Positions 57,215 through 64,000 of a DNA stretch of 64,000 nt are shown here, in pieces. A program made the translations under genes and the position numbers. The stretch is from positions 248,001-312,000 of the forward strand of contig JAHCBA010000001.1 of assembly GCA_019634625.1 (NCBI GenBank), read 5' to 3'. How positions within the stretch are numbered: the first letter of the stretch is position 1; every line of letters begins with the position of its first letter. Source of the DNA: Verrucomicrobiia bacterium (lineage in GTDB: Bacteria > Verrucomicrobiota > Verrucomicrobiia > Limisphaerales > CAIMTB01). The notes beneath the pieces are model-generated. The model searched no databases. It was not told where the DNA came from and was given only the letters and a program-made list of their open reading frames with translations.

Positions 57215-57937
57215 ATGCCGCGCGCCCCCAACGACCTCATCGTTCCCACACCCCGCACCTCCGCCCCCGCGGCCCTGCTCGCCGCCCTCACCGCCGCCCT
57301 CACCCTCGCCGCCACATCGCCCCTGCCCGGCCCCGCCGATCGTGCCCGGGAGGAGCAGCGCCTCCTCGATCGCCTCGCCTCCGAAGGCACCAATGCCCCG
57401 GCCCTCTTCGCCCTCGCCGACCTCTGCCACGACATCGGGGTCGATGGCGACAAAAAGGCCGTGCTCCGTGCCGAGTCCTACCTGCGCCAGCTCCTCAGCC
57501 TCGAACCCGACCATGCCCAGGCCCTCGCCCTCCTCGGCTCGGTGTACACCCTGAAGGGCCGCGACGCCTTCTGGCCCCCCACCCAGCTCCGCCTCGTCCG
57601 CGAAGGGAATGCCTTCATGGACCAGGCCGTCGAACTCGCCCCCGACGACATCGCCACCCGCAAGATCCGTGCCCTCAACAACGCCCACATGCCCGACTTC
57701 CTCGGCCGTGCCGAAATCGTCCGCGCCGACCTCGACTGGCTCTGGACCCGCATCGAGGCCGGCCCCGTCCCCCTCGGCGTCTCCGCCCGTCAGCAGGTCG
57801 GCCTCCACCTCGGACGCCGCCTGAAACGCGAGTCCCGCCCCGACGACGCCCGGCGCGTCTGGGAAACCGCCCGGGATTTCGCCCCGGACTCCCCCGATGC
57901 TTCCGAAATCAACGCGGAACTCGCCCGCCTCCGCTGA
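57215..57937 (+). CDS. Probably exported TPR-like protein
   Basis: 240 residues from the ATG at 57215; a GTG at 57179 is an alternative. A hydrophobic N-terminus (AALLAALTAALTLAATSPLPG) looks like a signal peptide. TPR-like helices include AESYLRQLLSLEPDHAQALA, ALLGSVYTLKGRDAF, AVELAPDDIATRKIRALNNA and the C-terminal ARRVWETARDFAPDSPDA. Possible scaffold for protein interactions in the envelope. It is 4 bp upstream of hpt. Confidence 0.8.
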   Translation: MPRAPNDLIVPTPRTSAPAALLAALTAALTLAATSPLPGPADRAREEQRLLDRLASEGTNAPALFALADLCHDIGVDGDKKAVLRAESYLRQLLSLEPDHAQALALLGSVYTLKGRDAFWPPTQLRLVREGNAFMDQAVELAPDDIATRKIRALNNAHMPDFLGRAEIVRADLDWLWTRIEAGPVPLGVSARQQVGLHLGRRLKRESRPDDARRVWETARDFAPDSPDASEINAELARLR

Positions 57938-57941
57938 TCCC

Positions 57942-58607
57942 ATGCCCCGCTCCCGTCCCAGGTCCGGCCCAGGCCCCACCCCGGCCGCCCCCCCTCCCCC
58001 CGTCCCCTCCGCCTGGCGCTCCGACATCGCCCGGGTCCTCCTCACCGAAACCCAGATCGCCAACCGCGTCGCCGAACTCGCCGACGAGATCCAACGCGAC
58101 TTCGCCTCCCGCGATACCGTCGTCGTCGCCATCCTCAATGGCACAGTCCTCTTCCTCGCCGACCTCCTCCGCCATCTCGATTTTCCCGTTCGACTCGACT
58201 TCGTCGGCACATCCAGCTACGGCACCTCCACCACCCCCGGCCATCTCTCCTTCACCCGCACCACGCGCCTCGACGTCCGCAATCGCGATGTCCTCGTCGT
58301 GGATGACATCCTCGACACCGGAAAGACCCTCGACCGCGTCGTCACCCACCTCCGCCCCTTCAAACCCCGCCGCCTCCGCACCTGTGTCCTCCTCGACAAG
58401 AAAGCCCGACGCCAGGTGAAGATTCGCGGCGATTACACCGGGTTCGCCATCCCCGACGAATTCGTGGTCGGCTACGGCCTCGATTTCGCCGAACGCTACC
58501 GCAACCTCCCCTTCATCGGCGTGCTCAAGCCCGAAATTCTCCATCCGGACAATCCCTCCGCCCACGCCCAACGACCGCCCCGCCCGGGCCCCCGCCGCCC
58601 CGCATGA
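57942..58607 (+). CDS. hpt: Hypoxanthine phosphoribosyltransferase
   Basis: 221 residues from the ATG at 57942. The PRPP-binding motif VLVVDDILDTGKTL, the flexible-loop region VGTSSYGTST and the C-terminal FVVGYGLDFAERYRNLPFIG identify the bacterial Hpt family. It makes IMP or GMP from free purine bases and PRPP in the cytosol. An unusual Pro/Ala-rich N-terminal extension of about 25 residues and a Pro/Arg-rich tail frame the usual 180-residue enzyme. It sits 4 bp after the TPR gene and 7 bp before moaD. Confidence 0.93.
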   Translation: MPRSRPRSGPGPTPAAPPPPVPSAWRSDIARVLLTETQIANRVAELADEIQRDFASRDTVVVAILNGTVLFLADLLRHLDFPVRLDFVGTSSYGTSTTPGHLSFTRTTRLDVRNRDVLVVDDILDTGKTLDRVVTHLRPFKPRRLRTCVLLDKKARRQVKIRGDYTGFAIPDEFVVGYGLDFAERYRNLPFIGVLKPEILHPDNPSAHAQRPPRPGPRRPA

Positions 58608-58614
58608 TCTCCGC

Positions 58615-58863
58615 ATGATCTCCATCCGCATCCGCTACTGGTCCTGGTTCCGTGACCTGACCGGCACCGACTCCGAGGAGCTTCAGGTTCCCGAGGGACT
58701 CCAACTCGGCGAACTGCTCGACCGTGTCCGCACCCGCCACCCGCGCCTGGCCGAGGCCCGCAATTGCACCCTCGCCGCCGTCGGCGTCGACTACCAACCC
58801 GCCACCTTCCAACTCAGCCCCGGCGATGAAGTCTCCCTCTTCCCCCCGGTCCAGGGCGGTTGA
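58615..58863 (+). CDS. moaD: Molybdopterin synthase sulfur carrier subunit
   Basis: 82 residues, beta-grasp fold, ending in the Gly-Gly that is adenylated and thiocarboxylated. The start block ISIRIRYWSWFRDLTGTDSE and the end DEVSLFPPVQGG are characteristic. Together with MoaE it inserts the dithiolene sulfurs into molybdopterin. The adjacent moaE gene begins 41 bp later (or overlaps if its upstream TTG is used). Other moa genes are not in the window. Confidence 0.93.
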   Translation: MISIRIRYWSWFRDLTGTDSEELQVPEGLQLGELLDRVRTRHPRLAEARNCTLAAVGVDYQPATFQLSPGDEVSLFPPVQGG

Positions 58864-58904
58864 AGATTCCCAACGCCCTCCCCCGCCGCGTGCCATTCCC
58901 GCCC

Positions 58905-59309
58905 ATGCAGTCCGAACTCCTCATCGGCCCCGACCCCATCCCGCCACCCGACCCCGCCGCCGCCCACACCTGGCAATCCACGTGCGGTGCGGTGATCACC
59001 TTCCTCGGCGTCGTCCGGGACGACGAAGCCGGCCAGCCCATCGCGGCCCTCGATTACGAGGCCTTCGTCCCCATGGCCGAACACCAGTTCGCCAGGCTCT
59101 TCGCCGAACTCGAACGCCGCTGGCCAACCGTCCGCTCGCTCCGCCTCGTTCATCGCATCGGACGCGTCCCCGTGGGCGAACCCTCCCTCCGCATCGACCT
59201 CGCCGCCCCGCACCGCCCCGACGCCTTCGCCGCCTGCCAGTGGCTCATCGACGAAATGAAACGCGTCGTCCCCATCTGGAAACGCCCCGTTCCCCGCAAC
59301 GCCACCTGA
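58905..59309 (+). CDS. moaE: Molybdopterin synthase catalytic subunit
   Basis: 134 residues from the ATG at 58905; a TTG at 58860 overlapping the moaD stop would add 15 residues. Family blocks are GAVITFLGVVRDDEAG, LDYEAFVPMAEHQF, LRLVHRIGRVPVGEPS and MKRVVPIWK with the conserved active-site lysines. It transfers sulfur from MoaD to precursor Z. It implies that the organism makes molybdenum cofactor. Confidence 0.93.
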   Translation: MQSELLIGPDPIPPPDPAAAHTWQSTCGAVITFLGVVRDDEAGQPIAALDYEAFVPMAEHQFARLFAELERRWPTVRSLRLVHRIGRVPVGEPSLRIDLAAPHRPDAFAACQWLIDEMKRVVPIWKRPVPRNAT

Positions 59310-59324
59310 CCCAATCGACGCAAA

Positions 59325-59344
59325 ATTCGTGCATATGCACGAAT
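59325..59344. promoter_or_regulatory. 20-bp perfect palindrome, candidate operator
   Basis: ATTCGTGCATATGCACGAAT is perfectly self-complementary over 20 bp and AT-richer than its surroundings. It lies 133 bp upstream of the DUF1549/DUF1553 gene and 16 bp after moaE, a good position for a regulator of the downstream pair. The binding protein is unknown. Confidence 0.5.
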
Positions 59345-59476
59345 GTTACGCTCATTTCCAGCCGTCCCCCGGCCCCCCACACAGCAACGGCCCCCGACTC
59401 CCGTCCCCCAACCCCCTCCCGGACCAGGCCCGAATGTGGTTGGCGGCAACCAAACCCTTGTGAAAGCCTCCCTACC

Positions 59477-62377
59477 ATGAGCCCGTTGGTGAGGTTGGCG
59501 GTCACCGCAGCGGCCTGGGCATGGACCCGCTTCGCGATCGCTGCCAGCACATTTTCAGCGCCTGCGCCCGGGGCCACGACGGATTTCAACCGCGACATCC
59601 GGCCCCTCTTCACCCAGCACTGCACCGCCTGCCATGGCGGCGTCAAGGCGGCCGGCCGGATCTCCTTTGTGTACCGGGACAAGGCCATCGCCGTCGGCCG
59701 ATCCCGTGAACCGGCCATCCTCCCAGGGGACCCGGACGGATCCGAGGTGATCCGCCGCATCACGTCCTCCGATCCCGGTGAACGCATGCCGCCACCGGAC
59801 CACGGCCCGGCCTTGTCGGAGTCGGAAATCGCCACCCTGCGCCGCTGGATCCTGGACGGCGCACCCTGGAGCGAACACTGGTCCTTCGTCCCGCCTCAGG
59901 ATCCCCCCGAACCGGAAGTGTCGGACCCTTCGTGGATCTCCGTGCCAGCCGATCGCTTCATCCTCGCCCGCCTGGACGCGGAACGCCTGCGACCCTCGCC
60001 CGAGGCCGGACCCGCCGAATGGCTGCGTCGCGTCACCCTGGATCTCACCGGACTGCCCCCCTCGCCATGGGAATTCCAGGAGTACGTCGAGGATCGACGC
60101 GAAAACCCCTCCCAGGCCCGCAAACGGGTGGTCGACCGCCTCCTGGCTTCACCGCGGTTCGGGGAACGCTGGGCCGCCATGTGGCTCGACTTGGCCCGGT
60201 ACTCCGACACCTACGGTTACGAAAAGGATCCTCACCGGGACATCTGGCCCTGGCGCGACTGGGTGATCCGGGCGTTCAACGACGATCTGCCCTTCGACCA
60301 GTTCACCGTCCGTCAACTGGCAGGGGATCTCCTTCCGAACCCGACCGCCGACGACCTTCTGGCCACCGCCTTCCATCGCAACACCCAAAACAACACCGAG
60401 GGCGGTACCGACGACGAGGAGTTCCGCACCGTCGCCGTCCTCGACCGCGTCAACACCACCTGGACCGTCTGGCAGGCCAGCACCTTCGGATGCGCCCAAT
60501 GTCACGACCATCCCTACGACCCCATTCCCCATCGGGACTACTACCGGTTTGCCGCCTTCTTCAACAACACCGAGGACTGCGACCAGAACGACGATTATCC
60601 CCGGATCCTCTTCCCACGCGATGACGAGCGGCGCGAGGAGGGGGTGGCCTGGCAGCGCCAGATCCGTTCCCTGCGCGAGTCGCTCAACGATGAGGCCCTC
60701 GCCGTGGTGCGGACCGTGACCGACTGGAAACCCGTGGTCCCGACATCCGCCGTCGCCAGTGGCGGCACGGTCACCGTCGGAGACGATGGCCGCCTCGAAG
60801 CCGAAGGCACCCTCCCGGTCAAGGTGACCTACACCCTCTCCGCCCCTGTCGTGCCGGGACTGACCGCCCTGCGCCTCAACATCGACCCCTTGAACGGTGA
60901 CCCGAAGAGTGCCCCGGAACGCGGCCAGGCGTTCTCGAAGATCACCCTGGCCCTGGTGCTGCCCGGATCCACCAACCAGCCGGTCGCCCTGAAGGAGGTG
61001 GTCGTGGATTACTTCGCCGGACCGCTGAACCCGGACGGCATCCTCGCCGGGGGCGGTGGCTTCGGCAGTTACCCCGTCATGACCACCTCCCGACAGGGGG
61101 TGCTTCTCCTGGAAAAGCCCCTCGAGGCGCCCTCGGATGCCACCCTGGAAATCGTCCTGGATCATGGCATCGCCTCCAACAGCGGCGTTCAGGGTTGTCC
61201 GCTCAGGCGCTTCGCCCTCTCCGCCTCCACCGATCCCAAATTATCCGCCCTGGCCCGCGACGCCGAACGCCTCGATCGCTGGCAGGCTCTCGCCGACTTG
61301 CGGGACCGGGTGAAGGACATCCCGGGCACCCGCGTGCCCGTCATGGTCGAACGCGTCGAGGCAGCCCGTCGGGAAACCCGGGTGTTCGTCCGCGGCAACC
61401 GGACCACCCTCGACGAAAAGGTGGAACCCGGCGTCCCCAACATCCTCCGCCCCCCGGCCACCGAAGGTCCGATGAGCCGGCTCGACATGGCCCGCTGGCT
61501 GGTGGGGGACCAGAATCCGCTGACCGCCCGGGTGCTGGCCAACCGGCTCTGGGCGGAGCTGATGGGCCGGGGCATCGTGGAAACCCTCGAGGATTTCGGG
61601 GCCAGCGGCGCCCAGCCCACCCATCCTGAATTGCTCGACCACCTCGCCCTGCGACTCCGCGACGATTGGGGGTGGTCCTTCAAGCGGTTCCTGCGGGAAA
61701 TCGCCCTCTCCTCGACCTACGCCCAGAGTGCCCGCGTCACTCCGCGGCTGGCGGAACGGGACCCCGGCAACCGGTTCTATGCTCGCGGGCCCCGGGTGCG
61801 GCTGACGGCCGAAATGGTGCGGGACCAGGCGCTCGCCCTGTCCGGCTCGCTCGCCTCCAAGGCGTTTGGCCCGCCAGTTTATCCTCCCCAGCCCGACGGC
61901 GTCTGGAGCACGGTGTACAGCGGGGATCAATGGAACACCTCGACCGGTGCCGACCGCTTCCGCCGCGCGGTGTACACCTACCAGAAACGCACCAGCGGTT
62001 ACCCGGTGTTCCTCACCTTCGACGCCCCCACCCGGGATGCCTGCACGGCGCGGCGCCTGCCCAGCAACACCCCCCTCCAGGCCCTCGCCCTCCTGAACGA
62101 CCCCGCCTTCATCGAAATGGCCCAGTCCCTCGCCAACCGCATGGAAGCAGCGGGCGACCATCCGGCGGAACAAATCCAATACGCCTGCCGGCAGCTCCTC
62201 CTCGAACCTCCGCCGAAGTCCATGGTCGACACCTTGCTCACCCTGTACCGCGGCGCCCTGGACGAGTTCCACGCCAACCCGCATACCTTCGAGAAACTCG
62301 GCCCCACCCCGGAGCGGGCCGCACTCGTCCTGGTGGCCAGCACCCTCTTCAATCTCGATCTCGCTCTCAACCGCTGA
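59477..62377 (+). CDS. DUF1549/DUF1553 protein with cytochrome-type heme sites (PSCyt1/PSCyt2/PSD1)
   Basis: 966 residues from the ATG at 59477, with an N-terminal signal peptide. The PSCyt1 domain has the heme motif CTACH (Cys49, Cys52, His53) and a later MPPPDH axial-type Met. The PSCyt2/DUF1549 domain begins at ISVPADRFILARL and includes DLTGLPP, ERWAAMWLDLARY and a second CxxCH, CAQCHDHPYDP (Cys339-His343). DUF1553 fills the C-terminal part (LTARVLANRLWAELMGRGIV, RLPSNTPLQALALLNDP). Such proteins with a partner DUF1501 are abundant in planctomycetes and verrucomicrobia, acting in the periplasm; a role in polysaccharide-linked electron transfer is suspected, not shown. Confidence 0.92.
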   Translation: MSPLVRLAVTAAAWAWTRFAIAASTFSAPAPGATTDFNRDIRPLFTQHCTACHGGVKAAGRISFVYRDKAIAVGRSREPAILPGDPDGSEVIRRITSSDPGERMPPPDHGPALSESEIATLRRWILDGAPWSEHWSFVPPQDPPEPEVSDPSWISVPADRFILARLDAERLRPSPEAGPAEWLRRVTLDLTGLPPSPWEFQEYVEDRRENPSQARKRVVDRLLASPRFGERWAAMWLDLARYSDTYGYEKDPHRDIWPWRDWVIRAFNDDLPFDQFTVRQLAGDLLPNPTADDLLATAFHRNTQNNTEGGTDDEEFRTVAVLDRVNTTWTVWQASTFGCAQCHDHPYDPIPHRDYYRFAAFFNNTEDCDQNDDYPRILFPRDDERREEGVAWQRQIRSLRESLNDEALAVVRTVTDWKPVVPTSAVASGGTVTVGDDGRLEAEGTLPVKVTYTLSAPVVPGLTALRLNIDPLNGDPKSAPERGQAFSKITLALVLPGSTNQPVALKEVVVDYFAGPLNPDGILAGGGGFGSYPVMTTSRQGVLLLEKPLEAPSDATLEIVLDHGIASNSGVQGCPLRRFALSASTDPKLSALARDAERLDRWQALADLRDRVKDIPGTRVPVMVERVEAARRETRVFVRGNRTTLDEKVEPGVPNILRPPATEGPMSRLDMARWLVGDQNPLTARVLANRLWAELMGRGIVETLEDFGASGAQPTHPELLDHLALRLRDDWGWSFKRFLREIALSSTYAQSARVTPRLAERDPGNRFYARGPRVRLTAEMVRDQALALSGSLASKAFGPPVYPPQPDGVWSTVYSGDQWNTSTGADRFRRAVYTYQKRTSGYPVFLTFDAPTRDACTARRLPSNTPLQALALLNDPAFIEMAQSLANRMEAAGDHPAEQIQYACRQLLLEPPPKSMVDTLLTLYRGALDEFHANPHTFEKLGPTPERAALVLVASTLFNLDLALNR

Positions 62378-62394
62378 CCGCCGACCGCACCGCC

Positions 62395-63882
62395 ATGAAT
62401 CCCGCCGATCCGCTGTTGACCCGTGAGCAGTTGCTCCATCACACCCGCCGGCATTTCCTGCGCGACTGCGCCAGCGGCCTCGGCGCCCTCTGGCTGGCCA
62501 CCACCGCCGGCCGCGCCTGGGGCGCCTCCGGCGTCAGCCAACGCGACCCCGCCCGTCCGCTCCTGCCCGTGGACCCGCCCCTGCCGGCCCGGGCGAAGCG
62601 CGTCATCTACCTCCACATGGCCGGAGCGCCCAGCCAGCACGAACTGTTCGACTACAAGCCCGAACTCGCCAAGCTCGATGGCAGGGACTGTCCCCCTTCA
62701 CTCCTCGCCGGCCAGCAGTTCGCCTTCATCCAGGGCGTCCCCAAGTTGCTCGGACCCCAGTTCCCCTTCCAACGGCATGGCCAGAGCGGACAGTGGGTCT
62801 CCGACCGGCTGCCCCACTTCGCCTCGGTGGTGGACGACGTCTGCTTCATCAAGTCGATGGTCACCGACCAGTTCAATCATGGCCCGGCCCAGTTGCTCAT
62901 GCACACCGGCACCCAGAATCCCGGGGCGGCCAGTGCCGGAGCCTGGGCCACTTACGGACTGGGTTCCGAAAACCAAAACCTCCCGGGCTTCATCGTCCTG
63001 ACCAGCGGCGGCAAAGACCCCGACGCCGGCAAATCGGTCTGGGGCTCCGGATTCCTCCCCTCCGTCTATCAGGGCGTTCAATGCCGTTCCCAGGGCGATC
63101 CCGTCCTCTTCCTCTCCAATCCCGCCGGCATCACCCGCAGTCAACGGCGTCGCACCCTCGACGCCCTGCAGGAAATCAATCAGCGGACGGCCCGCGAAGT
63201 GGGCGATCCCGAAACCCTCACCCGCATCGCCCAGTACGAACTCGCCTACCGCATGCAGGTGGATGCCAGCGACGCCTTTGATATCACCCGCGAACCGGCA
63301 CCCATCCACGAACTCTACGGCACCCAGCCCGGCCGGGAGTCCTTCGCCAACAACTGCCTCCTGGCCCGGCGCCTGGCGGAACGAGGCGTCCGTTACATCC
63401 AGTTGTTCGACTGGGGCTGGGATTCCCATGGCGCCGGAGAGTCCGAGGCGCTTCATCACGGGTTCAAGGACAAGTGCCAGAGCATCGATCGCCCCCTCAT
63501 GGCACTCCTCACCGACCTCAAACAACGCGGCCTCCTCCAGGATACCCTCGTCGTCTGGAGCGGTGAGTTCGGTCGCACCCCCATGCGCGAAAACCGGGGC
63601 GGGGTCGAAATGAAGCTCGTCGGCCGGGACCACAACCCCGCCGCTTTCACCTTGTGGATGGCCGGGGGCGGCGTCCGTGCCGGCCATTCCCACGGAGAAA
63701 CCGACGACTTCGGCTACCGCTCCGTCATCGATCCAGTCTCGGTCCACGACTTCCACGCCACCCTCCTCGCCCTGCTCGGCTTCGATCATCTCCGACTGAC
63801 CTATCCCGTCTCCGGCGTCAGCATGCGCCTCACCAACGTCACCAAGCCCGGCAGTCAGGTCGTGCAAGGGGTGATCGGTTGA
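62395..63882 (+). CDS. DUF1501 family protein, Tat-like leader
   Basis: 495 residues from the ATG at 62395. A twin-arginine-like leader (TRRHFLRDCASGLGALWLA) precedes the DUF1501 domain, recognised from RVIYLHMAGAPSQHELFDYK, SMVTDQFNHGPAQLLMHTG, FDWGWDSHG, WSGEFGRTP and DHNPAAFTLWMAGGGVRAG. The fold is related to alkaline-phosphatase-like sulfatases. It pairs with the DUF1549/DUF1553 gene 17 bp upstream, an arrangement common in PVC bacteria. Enzymatic activity is unproven. Confidence 0.93.
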   Translation: MNPADPLLTREQLLHHTRRHFLRDCASGLGALWLATTAGRAWGASGVSQRDPARPLLPVDPPLPARAKRVIYLHMAGAPSQHELFDYKPELAKLDGRDCPPSLLAGQQFAFIQGVPKLLGPQFPFQRHGQSGQWVSDRLPHFASVVDDVCFIKSMVTDQFNHGPAQLLMHTGTQNPGAASAGAWATYGLGSENQNLPGFIVLTSGGKDPDAGKSVWGSGFLPSVYQGVQCRSQGDPVLFLSNPAGITRSQRRRTLDALQEINQRTAREVGDPETLTRIAQYELAYRMQVDASDAFDITREPAPIHELYGTQPGRESFANNCLLARRLAERGVRYIQLFDWGWDSHGAGESEALHHGFKDKCQSIDRPLMALLTDLKQRGLLQDTLVVWSGEFGRTPMRENRGGVEMKLVGRDHNPAAFTLWMAGGGVRAGHSHGETDDFGYRSVIDPVSVHDFHATLLALLGFDHLRLTYPVSGVSMRLTNVTKPGSQVVQGVIG

Positions 63883-63913
63883 GCGTTGCCTCCACCCCGG
63901 GATCAGGACGTGC

Positions 63914-64000
63914 ATGACCCGATTCCGTCACCCGTTATCCCCAGCGCCCATGCCGAAACGCACCCGTAGCCGGACCTTCCCGGACCTGCATCCGCCCCGG
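63914..64000 (+). CDS. Possible start of a further gene, cut by the window
   Basis: Open frame from the ATG at 63914 (or ATG at 63950) to the window end, encoding a basic N-terminus (MPKRTRSRTFPDLHPPR from 63950). Too short to identify; it begins 31 bp after the DUF1501 stop. Confidence 0.3.
   Translation, partial: MTRFRHPLSPAPMPKRTRSRTFPDLHPPR

Overview
The window is a high-GC chromosomal segment from a bacterium that is most likely a member of Verrucomicrobiota, plausibly the Pedosphaera/Limisphaerales side. This is inferred from gene content only. The evidence is a paired cytochrome-type DUF1549/DUF1553 gene and a DUF1501 gene, several Tat-exported Gfo/Idh/MocA oxidoreductases, a prepilin-like protein with the [18 protein letters not shown] leader common in PVC bacteria, very large exported repeat proteins, and PEP-CTERM-like proteins. 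I recognise no rRNA, tRNA, CRISPR, prophage or intact insertion sequence.

Layout. 1-8.1 kb: a truncated Tat-exported oxidoreductase, a cytosolic hybrid histidine kinase, the E2 and E3 subunits of a 2-oxoacid dehydrogenase without E1, and an arabinose-5-phosphate isomerase. 8.1-14.2 kb: a DUF2851 gene, then a same-strand run of an Rrf2/IscR-like regulator, IscU, an IscS-like protein that has lost the PLP lysine, Mrp, ExbB and ExbD. 14.4-28.5 kb: two very large exported repeat proteins, a U32 'peptidase', a secreted deacetylase-like protein and a small metal-binding lipoprotein. 28.7-34.8 kb: a membrane spermidine-synthase-like protein, then a minus-strand operon of a phosphodiesterase-TPR-sulfotransferase fusion, a GNAT-like protein and CutC. 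35.0-37.4 kb: a tandem duplication carrying two PEP-CTERM-like genes. 37.5-43 kb: sugar epimerase, two oxidoreductases and a Memo-family protein. 43.2-49.6 kb: a periplasmic FKBP, an MBOAT plus AlgJ-like pair for polymer O-acetylation, and an opposing operon with an SGNH esterase and a prepilin-like protein. 49.9-59.3 kb: LysRS with a C-terminal extension, an OPT transporter, an EamA transporter overlapping an AraC regulator, a ferredoxin, hpt, moaD and moaE. 59.4-64 kb: the DUF1549/DUF1553 and DUF1501 pair.

The intergenic regions carry dispersed palindromic elements. Four full copies of one element are all exactly 159 bp, with terminal inverted repeats and compensatory changes in the stem, and a fifth copy is a half element. 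A second group shares the terminal signature CGGGCGCATCTCA and often holds hexanucleotide arrays. A third family has 26-bp motifs in clusters. No transposase for any of them is in the window.

The most notable gene-level observation is the Rrf2-IscU-IscS-Mrp cassette. Its scaffold protein and regulator keep their cysteines and the regulator has an inverted-repeat operator candidate. The desulfurase homologue, however, has Arg in place of the PLP lysine together with other cofactor-pocket changes.
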